A DNA stretch of 64,000 nucleotides from Annulohypoxylon bovei var. microspora (taxonomy: Eukaryota > Ascomycota > Sordariomycetes > Xylariales > Hypoxylaceae). The stretch lies in contig MU405216.1 of the NCBI GenBank assembly GCA_022836615.1, positions 248,001 to 312,000 of the forward strand. Reading direction: 5' to 3'. Below, piece after piece: positions 35,701 to 47,067 of this stretch (its first letter is position 1; each line of letters begins with the position of its first letter). A program made the position numbers and the translations under genes. The notes beneath the pieces were generated by a model that did no database searches, was not told where the DNA came from, and worked only from the letters and a program-made list of their open reading frames with translations.

Positions 35701-35865
35701 CTAATGGGAAGCGCAAACACTTTGAAGGCAAGGACAGGAAGGTTACTGGTAGTAGTAGGCGGACACTCTCGATTCGACGAGGCACGCCAAATTATATTAC
35801 AAATTTCCTCTAGCTTGTCAAGGCAATCTCTATCCCATGACTGCCTTTTACCCCACCTAGGAAAC
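32781..35865. other. Intergenic, about 3 kb
   Basis: The hydrophobin promoter lies at the left. Further on there are three tandem copies of a 9-base unit (agagatttc, 34212-34238), a GGTAGGTAGGTA run near 34852 and long AT-rich sequence up to the RPT5 3' end. ORFs up to 106 codons show no protein features. Confidence 0.5.
32956..32962 (-). promoter_or_regulatory. Candidate TATA box of the hydrophobin gene
   Basis: TATAAAG on the minus strand lies 176-182 bases upstream of the hydrophobin ATG, in a GC-rich setting. Strongly expressed fungal structural genes often have such a box. Position is plausible, but there is no direct evidence. Confidence 0.4.
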
Positions 35866-37468
35866 CTATGCATAGAAGTTGACTGTCTGCGAAGAGTTAG
35901 CTCGAAATGATCCAGCATAATATAATTGGTAGCAATTAAACTTACCTCCTTCTTCTTGGACTGCACCTCGGCGATCGCATCTACATAGTGCTCATGGCTG
36001 ATCTTATTCTTGCCCATCCGTAGAGCGATCATACCGGCTTCGACGCAAACCGCCTTCAGCATGGCACCACCGAATTCATCCGTACTCCGAGCCAGTTCGT
36101 TCCAGTTGACGCTAGAGTCGACCTTCATCTTGCGCGAGTGAATCTTGAGAATTTGAGCTCTTGCCTCCTCGTTAGGTAGCGGGAATTCAATCTTTCGGTC
36201 TAGACGACCTGATCGCAGTAGAGCCGGGTCGAGGACGTCGACACGGTTCGTGGCAGCCAACACCTTGATACGATCATCCGACGCGAAACCATCTAGCTGG
36301 TTCAGCAACTCAAGCATAGTTCGCTGCACTTCTCTGTCACCACTCTTCTCGCTGTCGAAACGTTTGGTGCCGACGGCGTCAAGCTCGTCGATGAAGATGA
36401 TAGCGGGGGCCTTCTCCTTTGCCAAAGCGAAACAGTCTCGAACTAACTTAGCACCATCTCCGATGAACATCTGGACTAATTGCGGTCCGGCTAATTTGAG
36501 GAATGTGGCATCGGTTTGGGCGGCGCAGGCTCGAGCTAAAAGGGTCTTGCCGGTTCCCGGAGGTCCATACATTAGAGCACCTAGTACAATAGTGTAAGAA
36601 AAATGACAATAGGCCGTTAGCGATCTGTGATTAACATACCTTTGGGCGCCTTGATGCCGATCTTCTTGAACCGATCCGCCTCTTTCATAGGCCAGACGAT
36701 CGCCTCAACGAGTTCCTCTATTTGCTTATCCAAACCACCAACATCGCTGTACTTCTCGGTAGGCTTCTCGTCAACCTCCATAGCTTTGACACGGCTGTCA
36801 TATTCGGCAGGTAAAGTGTCAAGGATCAGGTAAGAATCCTTGTTAACGCCTATGAGGTCACCTGGCTTGAGGGTTTCCGGGTCGACGAGGCCGATCAAGG
36901 GTAAGAAGATGGTTTGTCTAGTAGATGTTTTGATGACGGCGGACTTGCCTACCCTGGTAGCGTCAAGATCGATATTGGCGCCCTCTTCGGATGATTCGGC
37001 GGTAGGGTCAAGATCGAGAAGTTCAACGACATTACCAACAAGATAAGGCAATTGACTGTGAGATAGTTAGTTAGCTAGAGGTAATAGAGGTAGTAGAGGT
37101 AGCAGAGGTGGTAGATATGAATATAGCAAGACGAACCGATTATTTGCGATTTTTTCGTTGTTCTCTTTGATCCTCTCACCCATGCTCGCCTTCTCATGCG
37201 ATAATCGTTGAAATTCGCTCTTCATAATCCTGGCGTCGTTCTCTAGTAGGCGTTTTCGGGTCTTTAGGTCTTCTGTGGTGAGACCTAGGGTCTCCTCGTC
37301 TAGGATCTCTTCTTCTTCAGGTTCGGCATCCTTCATCACGGCATCACCATCGCGGTTAACGTTGCTGTTTCCATCTTTTGACCCGCCGTCACCTTGTTCA
37401 TCCTTCTTGTCCTTGCCATCGTCGGACCCGCGGCGCTCAAGTCCCTCCATATCTTGTGTACTCGACAT
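35866..37468 (-). CDS. RPT5: 26S proteasome regulatory ATPase RPT5 (subunit 6A)
   Basis: AAA+ ATPase of the 19S base ring that unfolds substrates and opens the 20S gate. Four exons (37468-37137, 37055-36640, 36580-35946, 35886-35866) give 467 residues. The order is an acidic/Lys-rich N-terminus, a coiled coil (about 70-110), the OB domain ([17 protein letters not shown]), then the AAA+ domain with Walker A GPPGTGKT (255-262), Walker [12 protein letters not shown] (310-319), sensor and Arg-finger region [14 protein letters not shown], and the small helical lid. The final exon is only 21 nt and encodes TVNFYA and the stop, supplying the C-terminal HbYX-type FYA that docks into the 20S ring. Without that exon the frame would read on into a spurious tail. 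The gene is divergent from the Cid2 gene. Confidence 0.97.
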
Positions 37469-38215
37469 GGTGGGTGGATGGGTGGGTGGATGTGGCGCTG
37501 ACGAAGAAACTTGAGGAGGTACTGGAAATGTTTTATGAAGCTTAAAGGGAGTGCGCGTTGAACTTGTGTGGGCGCCCTTTTAATTACTGGGTTGGTTGGT
37601 TTATTATGTTTACTGGTGGATGAATTTGGTGTTTGTAATTCTGAAATGTTGAAGTGATGAAATGGAGCTTCTAAAACGTAAAGCTTTGGTAGTAGCAGTA
37701 CAAAATGCTGGGGCGAGGCTAGCGCTTGCAGGTAGGTACCCATGGTAGCTTCCCTAGGCAGGCGTGTCGCGTAATCAGCCTGATGCATTAAATGAGGTCT
37801 TACCCGCACTCACTACTTTATGGTTAGATAGGTATCTGCGATAATTACCTAGTATCTTAGATACCTAACTGCATATTACTATCTCGGGGTTTCTGGGGTT
37901 GACAAATCAAGGGACCCACTTTCTCCAATGTCTACCATTCTAACATTCGAATTTCTATCTCCGTCATCACTTACATTCTGTAATTTCTAACTGGAAGACC
38001 TTTTGGATCTCTCAGAATCACCCTATCACTGCTAAGAAGGGAGTCGGAAATCAGAAATGAAAGACCAGCTCCACTAATTTAGTCTATAGACTAAGAAATA
38101 TAAGCACAAATATCTCACCCTGGCTGGAATACTTTGGTCTCGAAGACCGGCTCCGGCGACGACGGATGCCGCCGATGCGATTAGTGTCTCTAAGAGACCA
38201 CCCTCTCGCGATATC
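37469..38215. promoter_or_regulatory. Shared promoter region between RPT5 and the Cid2-family gene
   Basis: These 747 bases separate two divergent starts. The RPT5 side is GGTGGGTGGATG-rich. No exact proteasome PACE element (GGTGGCAAA) was seen. Control elements for both genes must lie here, but none is identified. Confidence 0.5.
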
Positions 38216-38856
38216 ATGGCCGGTCCTTCAGTTCAGCCTAACTTGACGCCGCAGTTCTGCTTCTCGACTACAGCCCTCAGAGGTGTGCCCTCCCTAATGG
38301 TAACTATAGTTCGAGCTTAAACGCTTACAATTCGCAAGACTTCCTCCGGGTATCTCGTGGCGCAATAGACGATTCAATAACACAAAATCTTAATGCCCTC
38401 GTGAAGCCTTCTCAATCGGGCTTCGATCCCGCTTCAACCGCTGTACGGATCGCACGAGCTCCAGGTCAGCCTATCGATCCTCGAGCATGCCAGGCGTTTA
38501 AGGACAAGGTCTTGTTCCCTTCATGGCAGGCAAGATCAGATGTCTTGACTTATTGTGCATATGTGGCCACCAGTCCAGATCCAGACGATCCCGAGGTCGG
38601 TCTGCGAGAAACTGAAACGGAGAAAAACCTCGAGCGGGTGGTCGATGAGAGATTAGATCCGTATTCCGGCCGATATTTCCCTCGAGAACCTCGCACAGAG
38701 CAGCTCGCAAACTTGCTTAGGCAAGAAAGAAGTGTCGAAAACATTGTGCGTTCTCGAACTTGGGGTTTGGTACGGGAGCGATGCGGAGATAACTTCCAGG
38801 ATGCCGAGAAAGCTTTAAATCGATGGAGAGCAGACCGGGGACGTCATAGTACATGA
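38216..38856 (+). CDS. cid2: Cid2-family (caffeine-induced death protein 2) protein
   Basis: Two exons (38216-38282 and 38339-38856) encode 194 residues. The short first exon gives MAGPSVQPNLTPQFCFSTTA and the join gives ALRDFLRVSRGAIDDSITQN, a block shared by fungal Cid2 proteins; the rest contains RACQAFKDKVLFPSWQARSD and a C-terminal ERSVENIVRSRTWGLVRERC. In fission yeast the family is known only from a caffeine-related phenotype; no biochemical activity is known. The protein looks helical and soluble, with no signal peptide or membrane segment. The start is chosen because it supplies the conserved PQFCFSTTALR in frame. Confidence 0.85.
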
Positions 38857-39683
38857 TATAAAACAGGAAAAGTTCTCCTCTAGACCAGTGCTATATATGT
38901 CCATGGCTTCACATATCGTGGAGTGGGCAAGTACCGAGGTATTTTCCTACTCTACGCCCCTACTACAGCCACATTTTTAACATCACCACTACAATGTAAT
39001 ATACCAAACTACCTATATAAACTGTAACTCATCCTCTACCTTCCCAGCTGGTAACAGCATCATTCGTATATGATATTCTCTCAATGGCGGTATAAAGTAC
39101 TGAATACCCCACACTACTACTACATGCGTACCTACCTGAGAGACGTTTACTGGTCAATACCTACAACATAGTATCTATGTACCTAGGTATATCGCATATA
39201 AAAATAAGCCTAAAGATACATCTATTAGTTGCATTTATTGACCGGTTAATTATCGGTAGAATTCGAGCTCTATTTTTTCGTTGTCGTACCCAAGACATCC
39301 CACTTTACCACTTTACCACTTTACTACCGCTAAAAGTAATCGCAAAGCTCCGAGCTCCAACTTATTCCACCTACAACCTGACACAAATACGAATACACTT
39401 CCAAATCACACTCCAACGTTACTTGAAGCTGGTTAGGTATTTTCAATACTTAGTTCAATTATTGAGCTTTGCATAAAACCACCATTCTGAGGTTAGCATA
39501 ATGTTGTCATATATAATCTCATCAGTTATATTATAGTCAGACTTCGAATTAGCTCACTGACTAGTCCAAATTCCATAGTAACCTTGGAATCAGAACCACT
39601 CACGCCCAAGAATACTGTTCACGAAAACGCCAGCACCTCTAGATGCGAGGCTTGAGTGGGGGAGTTACTCATAAACACCGACC
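38857..39683. other. Intergenic
   Basis: This is the 3' region of the Cid2 gene followed by AT-rich sequence and the promoter of the NatA subunit gene. A 99-codon ORF at 39177-39476 has no coding features. ACCTACCT and TACCTAGGTA motifs occur near 39130 and 39180. Confidence 0.5.
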
Positions 39684-42278
39684 ATGCCACAACCACTCAG
39701 CTCGAAAGAGAATTCCCTCTTTCGACAAGTCATCCGCAACTATGAAGACAAACAGTACAAGAGGGGCCTGAAGGCGGCTGAGCAGATCCTTAAGAAAAAC
39801 CCCAAACACGGCGACACGATGGCTATGAAGGCATTGATCATCAACCAACAAGGGAAGACGGAGGAGGCATTCGCGTTAGGAAAGGAGGCCTTGACAGCCG
39901 ATATGAAATCCCATATATGTTGGCATGTTTATGGTCTGTTATACAGGCACCAGAAGAACTTCGAGGAGGCTATCAAGGCGTACAAGTTCGCCTTAAAGCT
40001 AGAGCCCGAGTCCCACCAAATCCAGAGAGACCTTGCCTTTCTCCAGGTTCAAATGCGCGACTATCAAGGCTACATACAGAGCAGAACAGCTATGCTCCAG
40101 GCCAGACCCCAGTTGAGGCAAAACTGGACCGCACTCGCAGTCGCGCAGCACCTTGCCGGTAACCTTTCCCAAGCAGAAAAGGTGTTAACCACCTACGAAA
40201 ATTCCCTTAAGGTACCACCGTCCAAGACAGACTACGAAAACTCGGAAGCTGTTATGTACAAAAACTCTATTATTGCCGAGATGCAAGACTATCAGAAAGC
40301 CCTTGATCACCTAGAGTCCGTTGCGAAGCATAACCTTGACCGCCTAGCCGTGTTAGAGCTCCGCGCCGAGTATCTGTCGAAACTCGGCAGAAAGGAAGAG
40401 GCAGCAGATGCCTACCGCACCCTGCTTGACCGTAACCCCGAACATCCTGACTACTACACTCGTCTTGTGAATGTTTTGGGTATTGATTCCGGTGACTATT
40501 CGGCTCAAAAGGCTATTTACGACGAATATGCTGAAAAGAACCCCCGGTCCGATGGTGCTAAACGATTACCCTTAGACTTCCTCGTTGGTGAGTCTCATAA
40601 TTTGTATTTGTATTTCTTAGTGGACAAACACTAACGGGGTTTAAGGTGACGAATTCCGAGAAGCAGCCCGAAATTACTTAGCATTAATGTTAGACAAGGG
40701 AGTTCCTTCGACATTTGCAAATCTTAAGCATCTCTACACTGATCCGTTCAAGCGAGATACTCTCGGATCCTTAGCACACGAGTATCTCGAATCAAAACGC
40801 ACATCTTCCGACGGGAATACAGTTACGAATGGAGACGCATTGAAAGGGGAGCCAGCAGCATTGTACTACCTTGCTCAACACTACAATTACCATCTGAGTC
40901 GCGATCTTGCGAAGGCAGTGGAATTTGTTAACAAGGGAATCGAATTATCACCTGACAACGTCGAATTCTACATGACCAAGGCTAGGATATGGAAGCACTA
41001 CGGTAATAGCCAAAAGGCTTCGGAAACCATGGACCAAGCTCGCCAACTCGACCTCAAGGATCGATATATCAATACGAAGGCGGCGAAATACCAGCTTCGA
41101 AACAACGAGAGTGAAGCTGCTCTGAAGACGATGGGTCTCTTCACAAGGAACGACTCACCAGGTGGCCCTCTCAACGATCTACTCGAAATGCAGAGTGTGT
41201 GGTACCTGACAGAGGATGGTGAAGCGTGGGTGCGTAACAAGAACATCGGGTTGGCCTTGAAGCGATTTCATGCGGTCTATAATATCTTCGAGGTATGGCA
41301 GGAGGACCAATTCGACTTCCACAGCTTTTCATTACGAAAAGGACAGATTCGGGCTTACGTGGATATGATTCGATGGGAAGATCATATTCGTGAGCATCCA
41401 TTCTACACCCGCGCTGCCCTTAGTGCCATCGCAATCTACGTTAGCATGTATGATAGCAGCCGGGCACCCAATGGCGTAGGCGGATCTGCGGGCGCTAACG
41501 GAGACGATGCCGCGGAAAGGAAGAAAGCTGCCAAGAAAGCCAAGAAAGAGGCACAGAAAGCTGAGCGAGAAGCGGCTGAGAGGGCTGCCAAGCAGGACCC
41601 TAATAAGTCGAAGGCTTCCGCTGAACCTGTTAGGAGGGATGATGATCCTACTGGATTCAAACTCATCTCGACGAACGACCCCTTAGCCGAAGCTACGAAA
41701 TTTCTCGCCCCTATTCTTCAATTCAGTCCCAAGTATATCGATGGGCAAATTGCCGGTTTCGAGGTCTTCATCCGAAGAGGTAATGCCAGAAATTGTGTTC
41801 TATATAAATTCCTATGTGCTAACTCTTGCTAGAAAAATACCTCCTTGCCCTTCGATGCTTGAATGCCGCATTGACCATAGATCCGGATCACCCCGCAGTC
41901 CACGAGCAGGTTGTCCGATTCCGCCAGGTTCTCAATGAGAAGCTCGGATCTCTACCTCCCAAGGTTGTCGAAGTTTTGAAATCTGGGTTCACTGCCGTAG
42001 ATGGCTCAGTAGACCTTAAGAAGTTCAATGCCGACTTCCAAGAGAAGCATAAGGATAGTGCGGAACACGTTATCTCCGCCGTCAGAATAGAGAGACTGCT
42101 AGGAGAAGACAAGATGAAGAGCGAGAAAGATCTTGCTAAAGTTCTTGACCTGAAGGATATCCAGTACGAGCAAGCAACAGAAGCTCTAGCTCTCTTAGAG
42201 CAATGGCGTAGCGGTGAGGCCGGTGCTTTCAAGACGGCCGCACACCAGAAGTGGCCGGAGGTTACTGCGTTTGCGTGA
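39684..42278 (+). CDS. NAT1: NatA N-terminal acetyltransferase auxiliary subunit (NAA15/Nat1)
   Basis: Ribosome-bound scaffold that holds the catalytic NAA10 subunit, so that NatA can acetylate nascent chains starting with Ser, Ala, Thr, Gly or Cys. Three exons (39684-40587, 40646-41779, 41833-42278) give 827 residues, a normal length. It begins MPQPLSSKENSLFRQVIRNY and has TPR-like helical pairs throughout, for example KQYKRGLKAAEQILKKNPKH, HVYGLLYRHQKNFEEAIKAY and LALKRFHAVYNIFEVWQEDQ. A Lys/Ala/Glu-rich charged helix (KKAAKKAKKEAQKAEREAAE) precedes the C-terminal TPRs (FLAPILQFSPKYIDGQIAGF). The charged stretch is present in homologues and is thought to touch the ribosome. The gene is convergent with the 2EXR gene downstream. 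Confidence 0.95.
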
Positions 42279-42695
42279 TAGAGCTCCGATAAGGGGCACG
42301 TTGTACTACCTAGTATGGAACGATTGGTATTCATTTCCCCTTTTCACGAAGCATTACGAGGGTCAGGAAAGCAGACGTGCATTGCATCTTATTCCCGGCA
42401 GGGCCGGAGGGGAGGTGTAAGTAAGGCTTGCATAATCCCACGCTGAGCATGGGCTGGGGCCCCGCGGCTAAGGCTCGAGGGCCAGGGAGGAAAGAACAAA
42501 AAAGGACATAGACAGCGGGTTTGCGCTGTATTTACAAGTACAAGAGGGGTGTGGCTAGAGGGGTTCTCGAAAGAGGACTTATAAGTACTAGGTATGCACA
42601 GAAAATGAGAAAGTGGGTGATTAAATGTCTTGCTCGCTTGTTTATTTTCTAAGCTATGTGAGTTTCTGCACAAGACTAGTAGGTCATTACGAGCA
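42279..42695. other. Convergent intergenic spacer
   Basis: 3' regions of the NatA subunit and 2EXR genes. A GC-rich segment lies at 42390-42490. Nothing else recognised. Confidence 0.55.
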
Positions 42696-43454
42696 TCAGT
42701 TGGATGGTTGTACCGAAGGGGTACTCGATTTAGTAGTTGTGATGATATAGCCACCGTACAAGTTTCGTACTTGTCCTGCCCAACCTTTCGGCCCTTGTAG
42801 TTCATACAGCTGTTCCCAGCCACGAGTCTTTGGCTGTACATTGTCAAGAACGTACCGCTCGAGTTCGCATAGGGGCACTTTTGCTATCGTTTTATCAGAA
42901 GCATGCCTCTTACTTCGTATCAGCCGGTATGACTCCAGGTTAGGGTATTGCGGTGGTAATGTACAACTCCTGGGGACAATGGAGGTGAAGACAGAGTGAA
43001 AGTTGAAATGTGACAAATTCCGTACTAGGCCGAGCTGCTGATTGGTTAATACGTTCGTCTGAAACCGCACGGGAGGCGGAGGTAGCCGATTGTACTGAGC
43101 GACGAAGCTAACCAAAGTAGCACGCTCTAAGTTAACACGCACACAGCCCTTCAGCCTCTTCTTCATACGGCCGCGGAAATCTTCTCGCTGTCTCGTCGAG
43201 TAGACGGAGAGAACGGTCGGGTAGAACGCCTTAGCTAGAACTCGGCTCTCGCGGCACACTCGAATGATAAGCGACGCAATGTCCCGGCTCGGGTTCAGGG
43301 TGTCAAACACGCTGCTGGAGGGCATGGAATGATTGCCGACCCGGATGTACTGATTATCGCCTTCGACACATAGAGCCTCTCTCCAGATCATGTGACGTAG
43401 CTCGGGTGGGAGTCGGGGGAAGAGCCGGAAGGAGCGAGACTTACGTGGTGGCAT
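42696..43454 (-). CDS. 2EXR-domain protein
   Basis: Single exon, 252 residues. Near the N-terminus is the family signature FRLFPRLPPELRHMIWREAL (about 9-28), followed by RVCRESRVLAKAFYP at about 65-80. 2EXR proteins form large families in filamentous fungi and are otherwise uncharacterised; the N-terminal motif resembles an F-box-like helix pair. The start is the only ATG before the motif and is preceded by a CT-rich leader (minus strand). There is no signal peptide. The end is Ser/Thr-rich. Another 2EXR gene lies 0.9 kb away on the same strand. Confidence 0.85.
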   Translation of the reverse strand: MPPRKSRSFRLFPRLPPELRHMIWREALCVEGDNQYIRVGNHSMPSSSVFDTLNPSRDIASLIIRVCRESRVLAKAFYPTVLSVYSTRQREDFRGRMKKRLKGCVRVNLERATLVSFVAQYNRLPPPPVRFQTNVLTNQQLGLVRNLSHFNFHSVFTSIVPRSCTLPPQYPNLESYRLIRSKRHASDKTIAKVPLCELERYVLDNVQPKTRGWEQLYELQGPKGWAGQVRNLYGGYIITTTKSSTPSVQPSN

Positions 43455-44328
43455 GGTCGACGATGAGTTATTGAACTCTGGCGGGATGGTATGAGTGTGT
43501 AGGGTAGATAAGTAAGGGTCATGTGTGTATGTGTATGGAGATACGTGGAGAGCTTAGAGGAGTGTAGTGAATAGAGAAGGAGGGAGATGTTGGAGGGACG
43601 TGAGAGAGAACTGGGAGGATATTTATTCGGTGTCAAGGGGAAAGGATGACTGATTATAGCGCTTCTGCCTAGACTAGGAAAGATGCACTTCAGGGGTCAT
43701 GACCCAAGGCAACTTCCTCTCATGTGTGAATGGTTTGGCTTTGAAAAGGTTAAGGTACAGTATATTACGTAGGTACCTAGGTATGTATTGAATTGTACTT
43801 GTACAATACGACGAGCACAACGTCCGAATCTAACTTTAAAATTTATCGAAGGTGCTAGTCAAAGTAATTTATCTTTAACTACTAGCCCAATATCGGGGTT
43901 TCTTACTCCTTACATATATTGACTACAGCTTCAACTATTTCACTAGTAGATGAACACGACAACGTAGTAGGTAAACCCCGACTAGATGAACCGTCACAGA
44001 TTTCAGGCGATCACAACATCTCAGTCAAATATACCTACGCTATAAATAACATCGCATTCACTATTATACATAGTCGGTACTTATGTAGGTACCTATCTAT
44101 GCTCTCCTATCCATAATGAGCCATGCCCTGTATGCTAACTAGTACATCATGATACCTAGCATCTAATCTCCGAAGACCGAGTGATGCCACCAGTGCTGTG
44201 AAAACATGATGTATGCCAAAGAACATGCCATAAAGTTATTTCGGCCTAATACTCGCTTGATGCATCCTCTGCATCAACTCGTGGATACTTGGACCCCCCC
44301 TGAATATGTTTCTGTCGGTGTTGTTTTC
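43455..44328. other. Intergenic between the two 2EXR genes
   Basis: About 0.9 kb: leader and promoter of the first 2EXR gene, then AT-rich sequence with GTAGGTACCTAGGTATG near 43768. No gene recognised. Confidence 0.5.
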
Positions 44329-45342
44329 CTACAAGCAACAGCAACTCCGAAACTCATCGATATCGGGATCTGTCAAAACCTTGAAATACGCCCGATTTTG
44401 ATGGAAATCGTCTCCGCCGATGGGCATGCTCCATTCGGCCCAGACTAGTTCTCGTAGTTCGTATATAGTCGGCAAAGGATCCCCGGGCTGTCGTTGGAAG
44501 AGATGGTGTAGAAAATCTTCCATCTTGTATCGTGTGATGGGGCCCCATGGGTACATAAAATACCGTTGAACCCCCGGGAACACATCGTCGTTCCAGAAAA
44601 GCCTTGCAAAAACCTCGGAGTACTGTCGTTTTTGGCAAGGACAGGAGGCCGGGGAGTCGTCGGGGTATTCGAACCCGTCTGCACACGGCGCGATAACCTT
44701 TTTTATACGATGGCGATTGTTCCATATCGACCTCGTGCGATACGTGGCTGGGATAAAAGATATGCCGCAGTTAAAGTGAGGCTCACAGATAGGAGCATCT
44801 ATTATAATATGGGTTAGTTGGGGCAAAAACGTCGTCGCCACCATGCTCCATATGCCGTCATCGATCGTCTCAAGGTCAAGTCCTGAAGTGAATATATCAT
44901 GTTCCAGACTAATATATACAACCTTCTTATCTTTAATGAGCGTATCGATGTCAACGATGTCAAAACAGAACAACTCCGAGTTGTAGGTGGCGGAGTCTGG
45001 CAGTTTGAATAGAGGTAGCTTTAGGTCGAAGAACTTCAGAGCACAGTATCGGCTCTCCTTATTGACGGTCAACATCGGCGAGACAAGAGATTTGGAGGGA
45101 ATGATCTGGAAGTGTGCGGGGGTAAGCAGGACGATGCGCTCCGATGATTCCTGGAGGAGTGCCTCTTCCCAGATGAGAAGTCGCAGCTCCTTGGGGAAGT
45201 TGTTGAAGGGAAATGAGGACGTAATGGGCTGTGCGGAAGCTTGTCCCTGGTCTTTTTCCGGATCTTGTGAAGGCATCGCATCGGTAGAAGTAAGACTGTC
45301 AGAACCCATACGGGAAAGCGCAGCGAAGGTGAGCCGCTCCAT
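44329..45342 (-). CDS. 2EXR-domain protein (second, divergent copy)
   Basis: Single exon. The first ATG in frame is at 45342, giving 337 residues. After a Ser/Gln-rich start comes the signature FPFNNFPKELRLLIWEEALL (about 45-64) and the TVNKESRYCALKFFDL block (about 92-107). It is longer than its neighbour at 42696-43454 and only the signature regions look alike, so this is an old duplication or independent family members. The C-terminus ends in CCCL, and a preceding run reads ADGFEYPDDSPASCPCQK. Function unknown. Confidence 0.85.
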   Translation of the reverse strand: MERLTFAALSRMGSDSLTSTDAMPSQDPEKDQGQASAQPITSSFPFNNFPKELRLLIWEEALLQESSERIVLLTPAHFQIIPSKSLVSPMLTVNKESRYCALKFFDLKLPLFKLPDSATYNSELFCFDIVDIDTLIKDKKVVYISLEHDIFTSGLDLETIDDGIWSMVATTFLPQLTHIIIDAPICEPHFNCGISFIPATYRTRSIWNNRHRIKKVIAPCADGFEYPDDSPASCPCQKRQYSEVFARLFWNDDVFPGVQRYFMYPWGPITRYKMEDFLHHLFQRQPGDPLPTIYELRELVWAEWSMPIGGDDFHQNRAYFKVLTDPDIDEFRSCCCL

Positions 45343-46366
45343 TTTCAAAAGGAATGCAGGGCTCAGATTTGCAGTCTGATATTCTCTCTGGCGGATTCCT
45401 TCAGAGCCACTGCAACTTTATATGCTTTCATAGGTATGCTTCTAAGTGGCAAATAGCAGGTGAGGGATCATAAAGGTGTTTGTGGATACTAAAACGATTC
45501 CTTAGCAACCACCTTAGGCACCACCCTTGAGTGCATACATAAAGGCAATCTAGGTAGGTAGCTGTCAATATTAACCAATTCATCAATCAATAATGCATCC
45601 CACTTGGCTTATCAAGTCTCGTCAAATCAGTACCTATGTCATATGATACCACGGACTTTGTGACACATGTTAGCTACCTAAGCAACAGTCAAACGATTAG
45701 CAACCGGATTTATAACAAAACCTGTGCGTGTTCAAGTGGGTGGAAGTTCATCGTAACTACAAGCCAAACTAAAATTCAAACAGAAAAAGAACATTGCTTG
45801 ATGCGAGAGTAATTTGCAAGAGAAGGTAAAAAGGAACCTTAAGTCCAGTGAATCTTCATAGCCAAAACATTATGTATTCTGATTCATATGTGGTCAGGCA
45901 TAGCTAACATGACCCCGATTTCTAATAATAATACCACCTGCATAGACAAAGATGGTTTATGTTGACTTTATAGGTTGTATTTCTAAAATTGTCTTATCAA
46001 ATAGTAGTGGTTATTTTGAGGACATTCCGAAAATATCTAGTGTGGCTTTAGAGTAACACCAATCTGCCGAGGTCCTCAGAATAAACTTGAAGAACGCGCC
46101 AATATCAAGCTAATGTGTAAAATTCTTATCACTCTACTAAAGAACAATAAAATTAACTCCTGGTAGATGCGCCTTACGGACTAGTATGCACCAAGACTTT
46201 TGTGTGATAAAAAGTCGTAGCAGTAGTCGATAAGTATCATGGAATGTGTCGCACGGAAAATCGACAAATAGGGGTTAGGGGGGTAGGCAGTAGTGCATGA
46301 TATATAGACTAAATCTAGTTCGGAGTTAACAACAACGAAACAACCCCACCTCCCAATCGTTTGTTG
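45343..46366. other. Intergenic, AT-rich
   Basis: Promoter of the 2EXR gene at the left and the tRNA 5' flank at the right. No gene recognised. Confidence 0.5.
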
Positions 46367-46454
46367 GGCTGCCTGGCGAAATGGTATCGCGTCACTTTCC
46401 GGTTAATCCCCTGGAACATGGTGAAGATTGCGGGTTCGAGTCCCGTGGTGGTCG
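46367..46454 (+). tRNA. tRNA-Arg(CCG) with a 16-nt intron
   Basis: The cloverleaf folds fully: acceptor GGCTGCC with GGTGGTC (wobbles allowed), D stem GCGA/TCGC with loop AATGGTA, anticodon stem TCACT/GGTGA, T stem GCGGG/CCCGT around TTCGAGT, and discriminator G. The anticodon loop reads TT-CCG-G, then a 16-base intron starts one base after the anticodon, as in eukaryotic nuclear tRNAs. CCG reads the Arg codon CGG. Without the intron the length is 72 nt. The A and B boxes are intact and a T5 run follows. Confidence 0.92.
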
Positions 46455-46460
46455 CATTAC

Positions 46461-46465
46461 TTTTT
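46461..46465 (+). terminator. RNA polymerase III terminator of the tRNA
   Basis: Five T residues lie seven bases downstream of the tRNA discriminator base. Confidence 0.75.
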
Positions 46466-47067
46466 CCTCCCTTAACCCAAATTTCTCTAAATTTTTTCTT
46501 TTTACCCCCTCATGTACCGTCGCTTTTTTCGCCACTATTATCAACGATTTTATTCCTATTGCCAAGGTCGGGTTGAAAATTTTATTTGCTGTAGCGTATT
46601 CGTTCACCCCTTTTCATCCAGCAAATCCATGGATCCTAACCAAACTTGACAATTACCTAGCCCATACGTGTTATAGCTGTTGTACTTCCTAGTGGTCATC
46701 ATGTCGCTAGAATAATCGCCGTCTTCCTAGAAATAGTGAGGGGAATTTAGGTATAGATAGGGTAACTTTAGGGTCTAGCAGTCTCCAGGCGCAGCCCTCT
46801 GTGAGGCCTTAACACCTTGCTTATTGAGTTTTTATTAGTTGATCTAAACTAATATTAATGCATAGCAGCTAAGGTGACCATGATTACAGTAATTAATATC
46901 AACGGTCTCTGTAAAATATATACGATGACCAAATTCGCTTCTGGGCTTACAATAGCCTCGTAACCTTCGACTCCTTTTTCGCTTTCTCACTCGGATTCGT
47001 TGTTCCGAATCAAAGGCTCAATGTTTGTCCGTTATAGTGGCATGCGACGCGCCCTACACGCATGGCT
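46466..47067. other. Intergenic
   Basis: Between the tRNA and the 3' end of the PHD gene. Nothing recognised. Confidence 0.5.

Noticed and set aside
46381..46692. ORFs running through the tRNA gene
   Set aside because: The tRNA structure fully accounts for the sequence; the ORF products have no features.
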